The notes under the pieces were generated by a model. The model saw nothing but the letters and a program-made list of their open reading frames with translations. It made no database searches and was not told where the DNA came from. 64,000 nucleotides of DNA from the NCBI RefSeq assembly GCF_020171315.1, contig NZ_JAIUZP010000005.1:186001-250000 (forward strand), given 5' to 3'. The translations under genes were made by a program, and so were the position numbers. The first letter of the stretch is position 1. The number at the start of each line of letters is the position of its first letter. The stretch comes from Pseudooceanicola nanhaiensis. GTDB taxonomy: Bacteria > Pseudomonadota > Alphaproteobacteria > Rhodobacterales > Rhodobacteraceae. Below, in pieces: positions 35,861 through 44,824 of the stretch.

Positions 35861-37339
35861 TCATAGGAAAGCCGTCTCGTCGAAAGAGCGCAGTTTCCGG
35901 CTGTGAATCCGCTCCAACGGCATGTCGCGCAGGGTTTCCATGGCGCGAATGCCGATCATCAGGTGGCGCGCCACCTGCGTCTTGTAGAAGTCGCTGGCCA
36001 TGCCGGGCAGCTTCAACTCTCCGTGCAGCGGTTTGTCGCTGACACAGAGCAGCGTGCCGTAGGGCACGCGGAAGCGGAAGCCGTTGGCGGCGATGGTGGC
36101 GCTTTCCATGTCCAGCGCCACGGCGCGGGACTGGCTGAGGCGCTGGACGGGGCCGGAATGGTCCCGCAGCTCCCAGTTCCGGTTGTCGAGGCTGGCGACC
36201 GTGCCCGTGCGCATCACGCGCTTCAGGTCATAGCCGGTCAGGGCGGTCTCTGCCTCGACGGCATCTTCCAGCGCGACCTGGATTTCCGCGAGCGCCGGGA
36301 TCGGCACCCAGAGCGGCAGGTCGTCGTCCAGCACCTTGTCTTCGCGCAGGTAGGCATGGGCGAGGACGAAATCGCCGAGGCTCTGCGAGTTCCGTAGCCC
36401 CGCGCAATGGCCCACCATGAGCCAGGCATGGGGCCGCAGCACGGCGATATGGTCCGTCGCCGTCTTGGCGTTGGAGGGGCCGACGCCGATGTTCACCAGC
36501 GTGATGCCCTGACTGTCGGGCCGCTTGAGGTGATAGGTCGGCATCTGGGGCATCTTGGCCGCCACCGGCAGATCGCCGAGCGCATCTGTGATCTCGGCGT
36601 TCCCGGTCGAGACGAAGCTGGTGTAGCCGCTCTCGGGGTCGGCTAGCATCCGGCGGGCGTAGGCCTCGAACTCGGAGACATAGAACTGGTAGTTCGTGAA
36701 GAGCACGTGGTTCTGGAAATGCTCGGGGTCGGTGGCCGTGTAATGGGCCAGCCGCGCGAGCGAGTAATCCACCCGCTGCGCCGTGAAGGGCGCAAGCGAG
36801 AGCGTGCCGTCGGGCGCGGGCTGGGCCGTGCCGTTCACGATGTCGTCGTTGGTCGTCGTCAGGTCGGGCACGTCGAAGACGTCGCGCAGCGGGAAGCTGG
36901 CCGCGCCCTCGTGCGGGACGGTCAGAGCGCTGTCCCGGGCGACGGCGAAATGCACCGGCATCGGCGTGTCCGAAAGGCCCACCTGCACCGGCACGCCGTG
37001 GTTCTCCAGCAGGAGCTTGATCTGCTGTTCGAGGTAGTTGCGGAACAGGTCGGGGCGGGTGATCGTCGCGGCATAGGTGCCCGGCGCCGCCACGTGGCCG
37101 AAGCTGAGGCGGCTGTCGATCTTGGCGTGGGTCGTGGTGGTGATCCGGACCTCGGGGTAGAAGGCGCGCACGCGCTGATCCGGCTGACCATCGGAGAGGG
37201 CGGCCACGAACTCTGCCTTGAGGAACTCCGTCGCGCCTTCATAGAGGGCGATCAGCCGGTCCACCGCCGGGCGGGCACTGTCGAAGACCTCTGCTGCGGG
37301 CAGGTCGGGGCTGCGGTATGTCGTCTGCGCGTATTCCAT
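35861..37339 (-). CDS. amn: AMP nucleosidase
   Basis: A 492-residue enzyme that hydrolyses AMP to adenine and ribose 5-phosphate. The N-terminal AMNp_N domain (ARPAVDRLIALYEGATEFLK onward) is followed by a nucleoside-phosphorylase-like domain with ITLVNIGVGPSNAKTATDHI, the LMVGHCAGLRNSQSLGDFVL phosphate-site region and LDMESATIAANGFRFRVPYG near the C-terminus, containing the substrate Glu. The frame is open to 37630, but the Met at 37339 is chosen for AAGGA 6 nt upstream and normal length. It is divergent from the NAD-binding gene. Confidence 0.96.
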   Translation of the reverse strand: MEYAQTTYRSPDLPAAEVFDSARPAVDRLIALYEGATEFLKAEFVAALSDGQPDQRVRAFYPEVRITTTTHAKIDSRLSFGHVAAPGTYAATITRPDLFRNYLEQQIKLLLENHGVPVQVGLSDTPMPVHFAVARDSALTVPHEGAASFPLRDVFDVPDLTTTNDDIVNGTAQPAPDGTLSLAPFTAQRVDYSLARLAHYTATDPEHFQNHVLFTNYQFYVSEFEAYARRMLADPESGYTSFVSTGNAEITDALGDLPVAAKMPQMPTYHLKRPDSQGITLVNIGVGPSNAKTATDHIAVLRPHAWLMVGHCAGLRNSQSLGDFVLAHAYLREDKVLDDDLPLWVPIPALAEIQVALEDAVEAETALTGYDLKRVMRTGTVASLDNRNWELRDHSGPVQRLSQSRAVALDMESATIAANGFRFRVPYGTLLCVSDKPLHGELKLPGMASDFYKTQVARHLMIGIRAMETLRDMPLERIHSRKLRSFDETAFL

Positions 37340-37488
37340 CGGGTCCTTGCCGGTTCGGGCCGGTTTTGGCCTATCTGCCTTGAAAACAAGGGGGAGGGCA
37401 AGCCCAGATGCGGTGCGTTTCAGGCGGTTCGTGGCCGTGGGCGGGCATTTGCCTTGACTTGATGACCGACCCGACACACTTCGCTGGC

Positions 37489-38370
37489 ATGACCCTGCTT
37501 CTCTCCTTCGGCCACGGCTACTCTGCCCGGGCCCTGACCCGCCTCCTGCTGCCCGAGGGCTGGCAGGTCCATGGCACCACGCGCAGCGAGGAGAAGGCCC
37601 CGGGCCTCGCCGCCTCCGGCGTGATCCCACACATCTTCCCCCGTGCCGATCTGGCGCCGGTGCTGGCCCGTGCGACCCATGTGCTGATCTCCGCCGGCCC
37701 CGATGCCGAGGGCGATCCCGTCCTGCGCGAGATGCGCGAGGCCTTCGTTGCCGCGGCCCCCCGGCTGGAATGGGTGGGCTACCTCTCCACCACCGGGGTT
37801 TACGGCGACCACGCGGGCGGCTGGGTCGGCGAGGAGACGCCGCTCACCCCCTCCACCCGGCGCGGCCAGTGGCGGGCCGAGGCCGAGGCCCAGTGGCAGA
37901 CGATCCCGGGGCTGCCGCTGCATATCTTCCGGCTGGCGGGCATCTATGGCCCCGGACGTGGCCCCTTCGCCAAGGTGCGCGCGGGCAAGGCGCGGCGCAT
38001 CCTCAAGCCCGGTCAGGTCTTCAGCCGCATCCATGTGGAGGATATCGCGCAGGTCCTCGCCGCCTCCATCGCACGGCCCGATCCCGGCGCGGTCTACAAC
38101 CTCTGCGATGACGAGGCCGCCCCGCCCGAGGACGTGATCACCTATGCGGCCGGGCTTCTCGGCGTCGATCCGCCGCCGGAGGAGGATTTCCGCACCGCCG
38201 AGATGACGCCCATGGCGCGCAGCTTCTATGCTGAGAGCAAGAGGGTGCGGAACGATCGCATCAAGGAGGAACTCGGGGTGCAGCTGCTCTATCCCGACTA
38301 CCGCAGCGGGCTGAAGGCCCTTCTGGAGGAGGAAACCCGCGCAGGTGCAGAATCCGGTGCAGCCCGATGA
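37489..38370 (+). CDS. NAD(P)-dependent epimerase/reductase-like protein (YeeZ-type SDR)
   Basis: A 293-residue extended short-chain dehydrogenase/reductase-like protein. It begins LLLSFGHGYSARAL, a variant of the Rossmann G-x-G-x-x-G turn (GHGYSA), and has WVGYLSTTGVYGDHAGGW with the YxxxT region and RLAGIYGPGRGPF typical of epimerase-like members. Function of YeeZ-type proteins is unclear. ATG 37489 is chosen from the start of the Rossmann strand; ATG 37462 is also possible, and neither has a strong ribosome binding site. Confidence 0.83.
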   Translation: MTLLLSFGHGYSARALTRLLLPEGWQVHGTTRSEEKAPGLAASGVIPHIFPRADLAPVLARATHVLISAGPDAEGDPVLREMREAFVAAAPRLEWVGYLSTTGVYGDHAGGWVGEETPLTPSTRRGQWRAEAEAQWQTIPGLPLHIFRLAGIYGPGRGPFAKVRAGKARRILKPGQVFSRIHVEDIAQVLAASIARPDPGAVYNLCDDEAAPPEDVITYAAGLLGVDPPPEEDFRTAEMTPMARSFYAESKRVRNDRIKEELGVQLLYPDYRSGLKALLEEETRAGAESGAAR

Positions 38371-38401
38371 AACCGGATGCGATCCAGCGCGTTAGCTGTC
38401 C

Positions 38402-39046
38402 ATGAGCTCCACCGAGTTAACATATGCCCCTCCCACGGCTGCGACCCGCGCGGAACCCGAGCTGCGCAGCCTGACGGACATCCTCGACGCCCTCGACCGG
38501 ATCGCGGGCGATGCGCGGGTGTCGGTCCGCGATATCCTCGACGAGATGGGCGTCCGGTCGTTTGCGCCCATCCTTCTGGTGCCCTCGATGATCCTCGTCT
38601 CGCCGCTTTCGGGGATTCCCGGGCTGCCGACGCTGGGGGCGCTCTTCATCTTCCTGCTGACGGCGCAGAAGCTGGTCGGCCGGTCGCGTACCTGGCTGCC
38701 GCAGTTCCTGCTGCGCCGGACCGTGGACGGCGCAAAGTTCGGCCGCGCGGTGACCTGGCTGCGCAAGCCTGCGGGCTGGATCGACCGGCGCACCCACCAG
38801 CGGCTGTCGTGGATGGTGCGGCGCCCGATGAGCATGGTGAACATGCTGGTGATCATGGGGATCTGCGTGATCATCCCCTTCCTCGAAGTGCTGCCGATGG
38901 TGACCTCGATCTTCGCCACGGCGATCAGCTTCTACGCGATCTCGATGCTGGCGCGGGACGGGCTCTTTGCCGTGCTGGGGCACATCTGGTCGGGGGCGGC
39001 GCTCTTCGGGATCTGGTGGCTGATCAGTACGGGCGCCGGGGTGTGA
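38402..39046 (+). CDS. ExoD family membrane protein
   Basis: A 214-residue membrane protein of the ExoD family, linked in rhizobia to exopolysaccharide synthesis and alkali tolerance. LTDILDALDRIAGDARVSVR, the LLVPSMILVSPLSGIPGLPTLGALFIFL segment and the RRPMSMVNMLVIMGICVIIPFLEVLPM region are family-like, with about four hydrophobic stretches. Start ATG 38402 is 32 nt after the previous stop. The function in this organism is not shown by the context. Confidence 0.88.
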   Translation: MSSTELTYAPPTAATRAEPELRSLTDILDALDRIAGDARVSVRDILDEMGVRSFAPILLVPSMILVSPLSGIPGLPTLGALFIFLLTAQKLVGRSRTWLPQFLLRRTVDGAKFGRAVTWLRKPAGWIDRRTHQRLSWMVRRPMSMVNMLVIMGICVIIPFLEVLPMVTSIFATAISFYAISMLARDGLFAVLGHIWSGAALFGIWWLISTGAGV

Positions 39047-39084
39047 GCAAGGGTCTGAGCAGAGTGTGACCCGCTGAGACAGTG

Positions 39085-39136
39085 CCCGGCCGGGAGGTCG
39101 GATGCCTCCGGCGGGGATATTTTGGAACAGTGGATG
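39085..39136 (+). repeat. Hairpin repeat family, copy C (degenerate)
   Basis: This copy keeps the tail GGGGATATTTTGGAACAGTGGATG-like part (split here as GGGGATATTTT and GGAACAGTGGATG) but lacks the GGGGGGC-TGTCT-GCCCCCC hairpin. A GGAGG...CCTCC stem precedes the tail. It starts about 38 nt after the ExoD stop on the same strand. Confidence 0.6.
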
Positions 39137-39157
39137 AGAGGGGCGGTGGCCCCTCTC
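39136..39157. terminator. Hairpin between the convergent ExoD and dxs genes
   Basis: GAGAGGGGC and its complement form a perfect 9-bp stem around a GGTG loop. It lies 12 nt after the dxs stop (minus strand) and 89 nt after the ExoD stop. There is no long T-run on either side, so termination is plausible but not certain. Confidence 0.5.
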
Positions 39158-39169
39158 TTGCGTTGTGGA

Positions 39170-41092
39170 TCAGGCGCGGGACTGGAGCTGGGCGACGCCG
39201 AGGGTGTCGAGGACCTTGGCCTCGATATCGGCGGCATTGAGCTTCGCCACGGCGTACATGTCCGCGGGGCTGGCCTGATCGATGAAGATGTCGGGCAGGA
39301 CCATGGAGCGGTATTTCAGGCCGCTGTCGAAGATGCCTTCCTCGGCCAGAAGCTGGGCCACGTGGCTGCCGAAGCCGCCGATGGCGCCTTCCTCGATCGT
39401 GATCAGCGCCTCGTGGTGGCGGGCCAGTTGCAGGATCAGGTCGCGGTCCAGCGGCTTGGCAAAGCGGGCGTCGGCCACGGTGGCCTTGATGCCGCGGGCA
39501 TCGAGGGCCTCGCAGGCGCGCAGCGTCTCGCCAAGGCGGGTGCCGAAGGAGAGGAGGGCCACGCGGCTGCCCTCGCGCAGGATGCGGCCCTTGCCGATCT
39601 GCAGGACAGCGCCGCGTTCGGGCATGGTGACGCCTTCACCCTCGCCACGGGGGTAGCGGAAGGCGATCGGGCCTTCGTCATGGGCCGCGGCGGTGGCGAC
39701 CATGTGGACCAGCTCCGCCTCGTCCGCGGCAGCCATCACGGTGATGCCCGGCAGGTTGGCGAGGAAGGCGGTGTCGAAGCTGCCCGCATGGGTCGCGCCA
39801 TCGGCGCCCACGAGGCCTGCGCGGTCGATGGCGAAGCGCACGGGCAGGCGCTGGATCGCCACGTCGTGCACGATCTGGTCGTAGCCGCGCTGCAGGAAGG
39901 TGGAGTAGAGCGCGCAGAAGGGTTTCAGCCCGCCCGCCGCGAGGCCCGCGGCGAAGGTCACCGCGTGCTGCTCTGCGATGCCCACGTCGAAGAGCCGCGA
40001 GGGGTAGCGCTCGGCAAAGAGGTTGAGGCCGGTGCCATCGGGCATGGCCGCGGTGACGGCACAGATGCGGCTGTCCTCGGCGGCTTCCTTCAGCAGGCTC
40101 TCGGCGAAGACCTTGGTATAGCTCGGCGCGTTGGAGGGCGCCTTGTGCTGCTTGCCGGTGAGCACGTCGAACTTGGCCGTGGCGTGGCCCTTGTCGTCGG
40201 CCTTTTCCGCCGGGGCGTAGCCCTTGCCCTTCTTGGTGATCACATGCAGCAGGATCGGCCCCGTCGCCCGCGCCTTGACGGTGCGCAGCACGGGCAGCAG
40301 CTGCTCCATGTCGTGCCCGTCCAGCGGGCCGACGTAGGAGAAGCCCAGTTCCTCGAAGAGCGTGCCGCCGACGGTCAGGCTCTTCAGCAGTTCCTTGGCG
40401 CGCTTGGCGCCCTCCTGGAAGGGCGGCGGCAACAGCGAGACGGCACCCTTGGCGGCGGCCTTGAACTCCTGGAAGGGCGCGCCGGCGTAGAGCCGCGTCA
40501 GGTAGGAGGAGAGCGCACCCACCGGCGGGGCGATCGACATCTCGTTGTCGTTCAGGATCACGATCAGTCGCTTCTTCAGTGCGCCCGCGTTGTTCATCGC
40601 CTCGAAGGCCATGCCCGCCGACATCGCCCCGTCGCCGATCACCGCGATGGCGTCGCCCAAGCCCTCGGGCACCTGTCCGCCCAGATCGCGGGCCACGGCA
40701 AAGCCGAGTGCCGCCGAGATCGAGGTGGAGCTATGCGCCGCGCCGAAGGGATCGTAGGGGCTTTCCGAGCGCTTGGTGAAGCCCGAGAGCCCGTCCTTCT
40801 GGCGCAGGGTGCGGATCCGGTCACGGCGGCCCGTGAGGATCTTGTGCGGGTAGGACTGGTGGCTGACGTCCCAGATGAGCTTGTCGCGCGGCGTGTCGAA
40901 GACCGCGTGCAGCGCCACGGTCAGCTCCACCACGCCGAGGCCCGCGCCGAGGTGGCCACCGGTCTCGGAGACGGCGGCGATGGTTTCGGTCCGCAGTTCG
41001 TCGGCGACCTGCCGCAGCTGTGCATCGCTGAAACCCTTCAGGTCGGCGGGGATCCGGACCTTGTCCAGAAGGGGCGTCTCGGGTTTGGTCAT
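39170..41092 (-). CDS. dxs: 1-deoxy-D-xylulose-5-phosphate synthase
   Basis: A 640-residue thiamine-diphosphate enzyme that condenses pyruvate and glyceraldehyde 3-phosphate at the start of the MEP isoprenoid pathway. The frame includes [15 protein letters not shown], the TPP motif [18 protein letters not shown], and the transketolase C-half with [18 protein letters not shown]. The Met at 41092 is chosen over the frame start because GGAGG lies 5 nt upstream. It follows ispA at 33 nt on the same strand, so isoprenoid precursor and chain-building steps share one operon. It is a normal length. Confidence 0.97.
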   Translation of the reverse strand: MTKPETPLLDKVRIPADLKGFSDAQLRQVADELRTETIAAVSETGGHLGAGLGVVELTVALHAVFDTPRDKLIWDVSHQSYPHKILTGRRDRIRTLRQKDGLSGFTKRSESPYDPFGAAHSSTSISAALGFAVARDLGGQVPEGLGDAIAVIGDGAMSAGMAFEAMNNAGALKKRLIVILNDNEMSIAPPVGALSSYLTRLYAGAPFQEFKAAAKGAVSLLPPPFQEGAKRAKELLKSLTVGGTLFEELGFSYVGPLDGHDMEQLLPVLRTVKARATGPILLHVITKKGKGYAPAEKADDKGHATAKFDVLTGKQHKAPSNAPSYTKVFAESLLKEAAEDSRICAVTAAMPDGTGLNLFAERYPSRLFDVGIAEQHAVTFAAGLAAGGLKPFCALYSTFLQRGYDQIVHDVAIQRLPVRFAIDRAGLVGADGATHAGSFDTAFLANLPGITVMAAADEAELVHMVATAAAHDEGPIAFRYPRGEGEGVTMPERGAVLQIGKGRILREGSRVALLSFGTRLGETLRACEALDARGIKATVADARFAKPLDRDLILQLARHHEALITIEEGAIGGFGSHVAQLLAEEGIFDSGLKYRSMVLPDIFIDQASPADMYAVAKLNAADIEAKVLDTLGVAQLQSRA

Positions 41093-41125
41093 GTCAGCCT
41101 CCGGGGCCTTGTCACGCAAGCTGCG

Positions 41126-41974
41126 TCAGCTGTCGCGCGAGATAACGAAGCGGGCCGCCTGCCGCAAGCTTTCGGCGGCCTCGCCATAGGGGGCGAGGGC
41201 GTCACAGGCGTCCTGCGCCAGTGCACAGGCACGGGCCCGCGCGGGCTCCAGCCCCAGCAGCGAGACGAAGGTCGCCTTGCCGGCGGCCGCGTCCTTCTGC
41301 AGCCGCTTGCCGGCGGTTTCCTCGTCACCCTCTACGTCCAAGATGTCGTCCGCGATCTGGAAGGCAAGGCCCATGGCGCGCGCATAGGCGGCCAGCGGCG
41401 CAGGATCGGCACCGGCCATGACGGCCCCGGCACAGGCGGACCACTCGAAGAGCGCGCCGGTCTTGCCGGCCTGCAGCTCGGTGATCTGCTCCAGCGTCAG
41501 CGGGGTCTTCGCCGTCTCGGCCGCGATGTCGAGCGCCTGCCCATGCACCATCCCGCGCGCGCCTGCGGCGCGGGCGAGCGCCCCCACGAGATCGCCCCGG
41601 CTCACGGCGGAGGCGGCCAGTTCGAAGGCGAGGCTCTGCAGCGCATCGCCCGCGAGGACGGCGGTTGCCTCGTCCCATTTCACGTGCACCGTGGGCTGGC
41701 CGCGGCGCAGGTCGTCGTCGTCCATACAGGGCAGGTCGTCATGGACCAGCGAATAGGCGTGCATCGCCTCGATGGCGGCGGCGGCCTTCAGCGCCTCGGC
41801 GCGGGGCACGTCATGCAGCCGCGCACTCTCCAGCACGAGGAAGGCCCGCAGGCGCTTGCCCCCTTGCACGCCATAGCGCATGGCCGCGCCAACCTCGCCG
41901 GGCATGTCCGCAAGGGTGGCGTCGAGAAAACCGGCGACGTCGTCAGCCGCCTGCGTCAGGGAGGTGCGGAACAC
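41126..41974 (-). CDS. ispA: Polyprenyl synthetase (farnesyl/geranyl diphosphate synthase)
   Basis: A 282-residue prenyltransferase. The first Asp-rich motif is SLVHDDLPCMDDDDLRRG and the second is AFQIADDILDVEGDEE, with GGKRLRAFLV for the diphosphate-binding region. The chain length (FPP is likely from family resemblance) is not proven. The start is a GTG that immediately follows the TGA of xseB, so translation is coupled. It lies between xseB and dxs, the usual alphaproteobacterial order. Confidence 0.93.
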   Translation of the reverse strand: MFRTSLTQAADDVAGFLDATLADMPGEVGAAMRYGVQGGKRLRAFLVLESARLHDVPRAEALKAAAAIEAMHAYSLVHDDLPCMDDDDLRRGQPTVHVKWDEATAVLAGDALQSLAFELAASAVSRGDLVGALARAAGARGMVHGQALDIAAETAKTPLTLEQITELQAGKTGALFEWSACAGAVMAGADPAPLAAYARAMGLAFQIADDILDVEGDEETAGKRLQKDAAAGKATFVSLLGLEPARARACALAQDACDALAPYGEAAESLRQAARFVISRDS

Positions 41975-42226
41975 TCACAGCCCCTCGACCGGCTTCAGGC
42001 CCGCGGGGTTGCCTTCGCCGTCGAGCGTGATGGCGGCCACCTTCTCCTCGGCTTCCTTCAGCTTGGCCTCGCAGCGCTTCTTCAGCTCGGCGCCGCGCTC
42101 GTAGAGACGGATCGATTCCTCCAGCGGAACGTCGCCCCGCTCCAGCCGGCCCACGACGGTCTCCAGCTCTTTCATGGCGTCCTCGAAGCTCAGGTCGGCA
42201 ACGGGGGTTTGCGCGGTCTCGGTCAT
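41975..42226 (-). CDS. xseB: Exodeoxyribonuclease VII small subunit
   Basis: An 83-residue subunit of exonuclease VII, which degrades single-stranded DNA with XseA. DLSFEDAMKELETVVGRLERGDVPLEESIRLYERGAEL is the full family signature. It is the first gene of the xseB-ispA-dxs operon and ends directly against the ispA GTG. Its promoter would lie between 42227 and the divergent phosphotransferase gene at 42356. Confidence 0.96.
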   Translation of the reverse strand: MTETAQTPVADLSFEDAMKELETVVGRLERGDVPLEESIRLYERGAELKKRCEAKLKEAEEKVAAITLDGEGNPAGLKPVEGL

Positions 42227-42355
42227 GATGCGTCCTCGGTCTGGCGGTCGCGCGCACCATAGACGCCACAGGGGGCGGGTTCAATCGGCCCCGGCCGCAA
42301 CGTCCACCGGGCCGCCGGTTGACGCCCGGCCGGCCTGCGGCCAAAGATCACCGCC

Positions 42356-43324
42356 ATGACTGACCTCATCCGCCCGACACAGGACAGCCACCCGAGGATG
42401 GCCGAAGCCCTGCGCGAGGGCCTCGAGACGCTCTGCGCGGGCGATCCCACCCTGCGCGGCGCCGTTCCCGTCGACATGCTCCGCTTCGTGCCCGGGCGGC
42501 GCGTGGTCTTCCGTGGCACGCTCGACGGCACGCCCGCGATCTTCCGCATGGCCAAATCCGACAGGGACGTGGAGGCCTTCGCCGCGGAATGGCAGGAACT
42601 GACCCGCGCCGCCGCCGCCATGGCCGAAGGGGCGAGCGCGGTGAACCGTCCGCTCGCGCTCGGCGCCGGGGGCCGGGTCATGGCGCTGGAACAGGTCGCG
42701 GGCCTGCCCTTGCTGGACCTGCTCTGGCAGCTGGAGACCGAGGACCGCCTGCGCTGGTGCGTCCGCGCGGCCCACTGGCTGGCCGGATTCACCACGGGGA
42801 CCGAGGCGCGGGGCGCGATCAATCGCGGTCCCTGGCGCACATGGGCCGAAGAGGCCGCGGCGAAACAGACCCATGCAGAGCTGATCGAGATCGAGGGTCG
42901 GGTGCTCCAGAAGATGAAGAAGCTCTCCCGCGGCTTGCGCGAGGCGACGTGGCGCACGGCGATCTGCCACGGGGATTTCCACCCGAACAACCTGATCGCC
43001 GTCGGAGACCGGCTCACGGGGATCGACCTCGGCGGGTCGCGCCGGGCGCCGATCTACCGGGACATCGCCCGCTTCCTGACCCATATGTCCCGCCGCGGCA
43101 TGCTGCCCTCCGGTCAGCGCCGCTTCGGCGTCGACGCCGCCGCCTACGAGGCCTTCACCACCGCCTTCGCCATGGACGAGGAGGAGGCCACCCGCATCCT
43201 GCCCTACCTGATCTGCTATGAATGCCTCGTGCGCGTCGAACACCCCGACATGTCCCGCGACCGCATCGCCCACGCCCGCACCATGGCCGAGGGCCTCTTC
43301 GAGGATCTCCGGCAGATCGCCTGA
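42356..43324 (+). CDS. Phosphotransferase family protein (APH-like kinase fold)
   Basis: A 322-residue protein of the aminoglycoside phosphotransferase/choline kinase superfamily. The Brenner motif HGDFHPNN near residues 203-210 carries the catalytic Asp and the Mg-binding Asn. The DFG-like second motif is GIDLGGS, where a second acidic residue is still present. Members phosphorylate diverse small molecules or homoserine, so an antibiotic-resistance role should not be assumed. It is divergent from xseB and followed at 2 nt by repeat copy D. Confidence 0.85.
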   Translation: MTDLIRPTQDSHPRMAEALREGLETLCAGDPTLRGAVPVDMLRFVPGRRVVFRGTLDGTPAIFRMAKSDRDVEAFAAEWQELTRAAAAMAEGASAVNRPLALGAGGRVMALEQVAGLPLLDLLWQLETEDRLRWCVRAAHWLAGFTTGTEARGAINRGPWRTWAEEAAAKQTHAELIEIEGRVLQKMKKLSRGLREATWRTAICHGDFHPNNLIAVGDRLTGIDLGGSRRAPIYRDIARFLTHMSRRGMLPSGQRRFGVDAAAYEAFTTAFAMDEEEATRILPYLICYECLVRVEHPDMSRDRIAHARTMAEGLFEDLRQIA

Positions 43325-43326
43325 CA

Positions 43327-43391
43327 CATCCACTGTTCCGAAATATCCTCGGGGGGAGTCGCGGCACGCGACGGGGGGCAGACAGCCCCCC
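43327..43391 (-). repeat. Hairpin repeat family, copy D
   Basis: On the minus strand GGGGGGC-TGTCT-GCCCCCC comes first, then GTCGCG-TGC-CGCGAC, then the tail TCCCCCCGAGGATATTT with GGAACAGTGGATG, one base different from copies A and B. It starts 62 nt after the stop of the minus-strand petR-type gene and abuts the convergent phosphotransferase stop. The second stem differs completely from copies A and B but is again perfectly paired. Confidence 0.85.
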
Positions 43392-43452
43392 TTCCACGCC
43401 CGCCGCAGGCGCAGCTCTCGGTTATGGTCCCCTTCTGACCCCTGTTCGCCCC

Positions 43453-44169
43453 TCAGTCCGGAGCCAGCATATAGCCCGCGCCCCGCACCGTCTGGAGATA
43501 GCGCGGCTGCTTCGGATCGGCCTCGATCTTGCGCCGCAGGCGGGTGATCTGCACGTCCACCGCCCGGTCCTGCGCCGGTCCCCCGTCGCGCCCCGTGGCG
43601 CGGCCGAGGTCCTCGACCAGCTGCGCCCGGGCGATCGGCTCTCCGGGCCGGGCCGCGAACAGCCGCATCAGCTGCGCCTCGGTCGCCGTCAGCCGCACGA
43701 GGTCCTGCCCCTGCCACAGTTCGCCGCGGTTGATGTCATAGCGCACCTGCCCGAGATGCAGCACCTTGGGCACCTCCGCCGCCGCGCCATCCCGGTCCGG
43801 CATGCGGCGCAGGATGGCATTGATCCGCAGCAGCAGTTCGCGCGGCTCGAAGGGTTTCGCGAGGTAGTCATCCGCCCCGGCTTCCAGCCCCGAGATCCGG
43901 TCGTCGGTCTCGCCCCGGGCGGTCAGCAGCAGGATCGGCGTCGCCATCCGGCGGCGCAGGTCGTTGGTCAGGGTGATCCCGTCCTCGCCCGGCATCATCA
44001 CGTCCATGATGATCATGTCGAACTCCAGACCCGCCAGCAGGCGCCGGGCATGGGCCGCGTCGCGGGCGGCCGAGACAAGGAACCCGTTCTTCTTCAGGAA
44101 GCGCGCCAGCAGCTGGCGGATGCGCTCGTCGTCGTCGACGATCAGCAGGTGCGGGGCAGGATCGCTCAT
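43453..44169 (-). CDS. petR: OmpR/PhoB family response regulator, PetR-like
   Basis: A 238-residue response regulator. The receiver has LLIVDDDERIRQLLARFL, IIMDVMMPGEDG with the phospho-Asp, and ADDYLAKPF with the conserved Lys. The winged-helix output domain has VRLTATEAQLMRLFAARPGE and RRKIEADPKQPRYLQTVRGAGYML. Rhodobacter PetR is an essential OmpR-type regulator paired with the MarR-like PetP, and here the gene overlaps such a gene by ATGA. No histidine kinase lies next to it. The gene name rests on this pairing. Confidence 0.85.
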   Translation of the reverse strand: MSDPAPHLLIVDDDERIRQLLARFLKKNGFLVSAARDAAHARRLLAGLEFDMIIMDVMMPGEDGITLTNDLRRRMATPILLLTARGETDDRISGLEAGADDYLAKPFEPRELLLRINAILRRMPDRDGAAAEVPKVLHLGQVRYDINRGELWQGQDLVRLTATEAQLMRLFAARPGEPIARAQLVEDLGRATGRDGGPAQDRAVDVQITRLRRKIEADPKQPRYLQTVRGAGYMLAPD

Positions 44170-44663
44170 GCCGCACCCTCCCGCAGGGCCGCGCAGAGAC
44201 GGCGCATTTCCGGGTCCATCATCGCGTCCAGCACCTGCCGGAAGCCGGCCACGGCCTCGGGCCCGGCGGCACGGTAGGCGGCGCGCATGTTGCGGCGCTG
44301 CGCGTCGGACAGGCGATGCTCCAGCTCAGTGCCCTGCGCGGTCAGGTAGAGATGGCGTTCCCGCTTGTCGACGGTCCCGATGCGGCTCTCCACGAGGCCG
44401 TCCTCGATCAGGCTGCGCAGCACGCGGTTCAGCGATTGCTTGGTCACGCCGAGGATCGCCAGCAGGCGGTTCACGTTCATGCCGGGGTTCCGGGCGATGA
44501 AATGCAGTGCCCGGTGATGCGCTCGCCCATAGGCCAGCCCGTCGAGGATCTGGTCCGGGGCGGCGGTGAATCCGCGGTAGGCAAAGAACATCGCCTCGAT
44601 GCCCTGGCGCAGCTGTTCGTCGGTCAGGAAGAGCAGGCTTTCACCCATGGGAACCTCTGACAT
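44166..44663 (-). CDS. petP: MarR family transcriptional regulator, PetP-like
   Basis: A 165-residue winged-helix regulator. The HTH is NVNRLLAILGVTKQSLNRVLRSLIEDGLV with the wing VDKRERHLYLT, as in MarR. The frame opens at 44705, but the Met at 44663 is chosen because GAGGTGG lies upstream. Its stop overlaps the petR start. In Rhodobacter petP and petR sit upstream of the cytochrome bc1 genes; here no bc1 genes are nearby and ilvE is the divergent neighbour. Confidence 0.83.
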   Translation of the reverse strand: MSEVPMGESLLFLTDEQLRQGIEAMFFAYRGFTAAPDQILDGLAYGRAHHRALHFIARNPGMNVNRLLAILGVTKQSLNRVLRSLIEDGLVESRIGTVDKRERHLYLTAQGTELEHRLSDAQRRNMRAAYRAAGPEAVAGFRQVLDAMMDPEMRRLCAALREGAA

Positions 44664-44824
44664 GACCACCTCTCTTCGTTCACAAACTGCCCAAGTGCCG
44701 GGCATCTTACGTCAGCGTTATTGACATTCCAAGAGCGAACTGTTAGCGACTCGCCCGTTCTGCGCAACTTTCTGTCCGCTATCGGCTTTGGTTTCGCAAT
44801 ATTCGTAAAGCGTAGGAGAGTGTC

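Noticed and set aside
39122-42262. A 1046-codon plus-strand frame
   Set aside because: It lies antisense to dxs and ispA, which have full family motifs. Its composition is typical of shadow frames.
42356-43324. Antibiotic resistance gene
   Set aside because: It has only the general APH kinase motifs. Such proteins are common housekeeping or metabolic kinases, and nothing suggests a mobile context.
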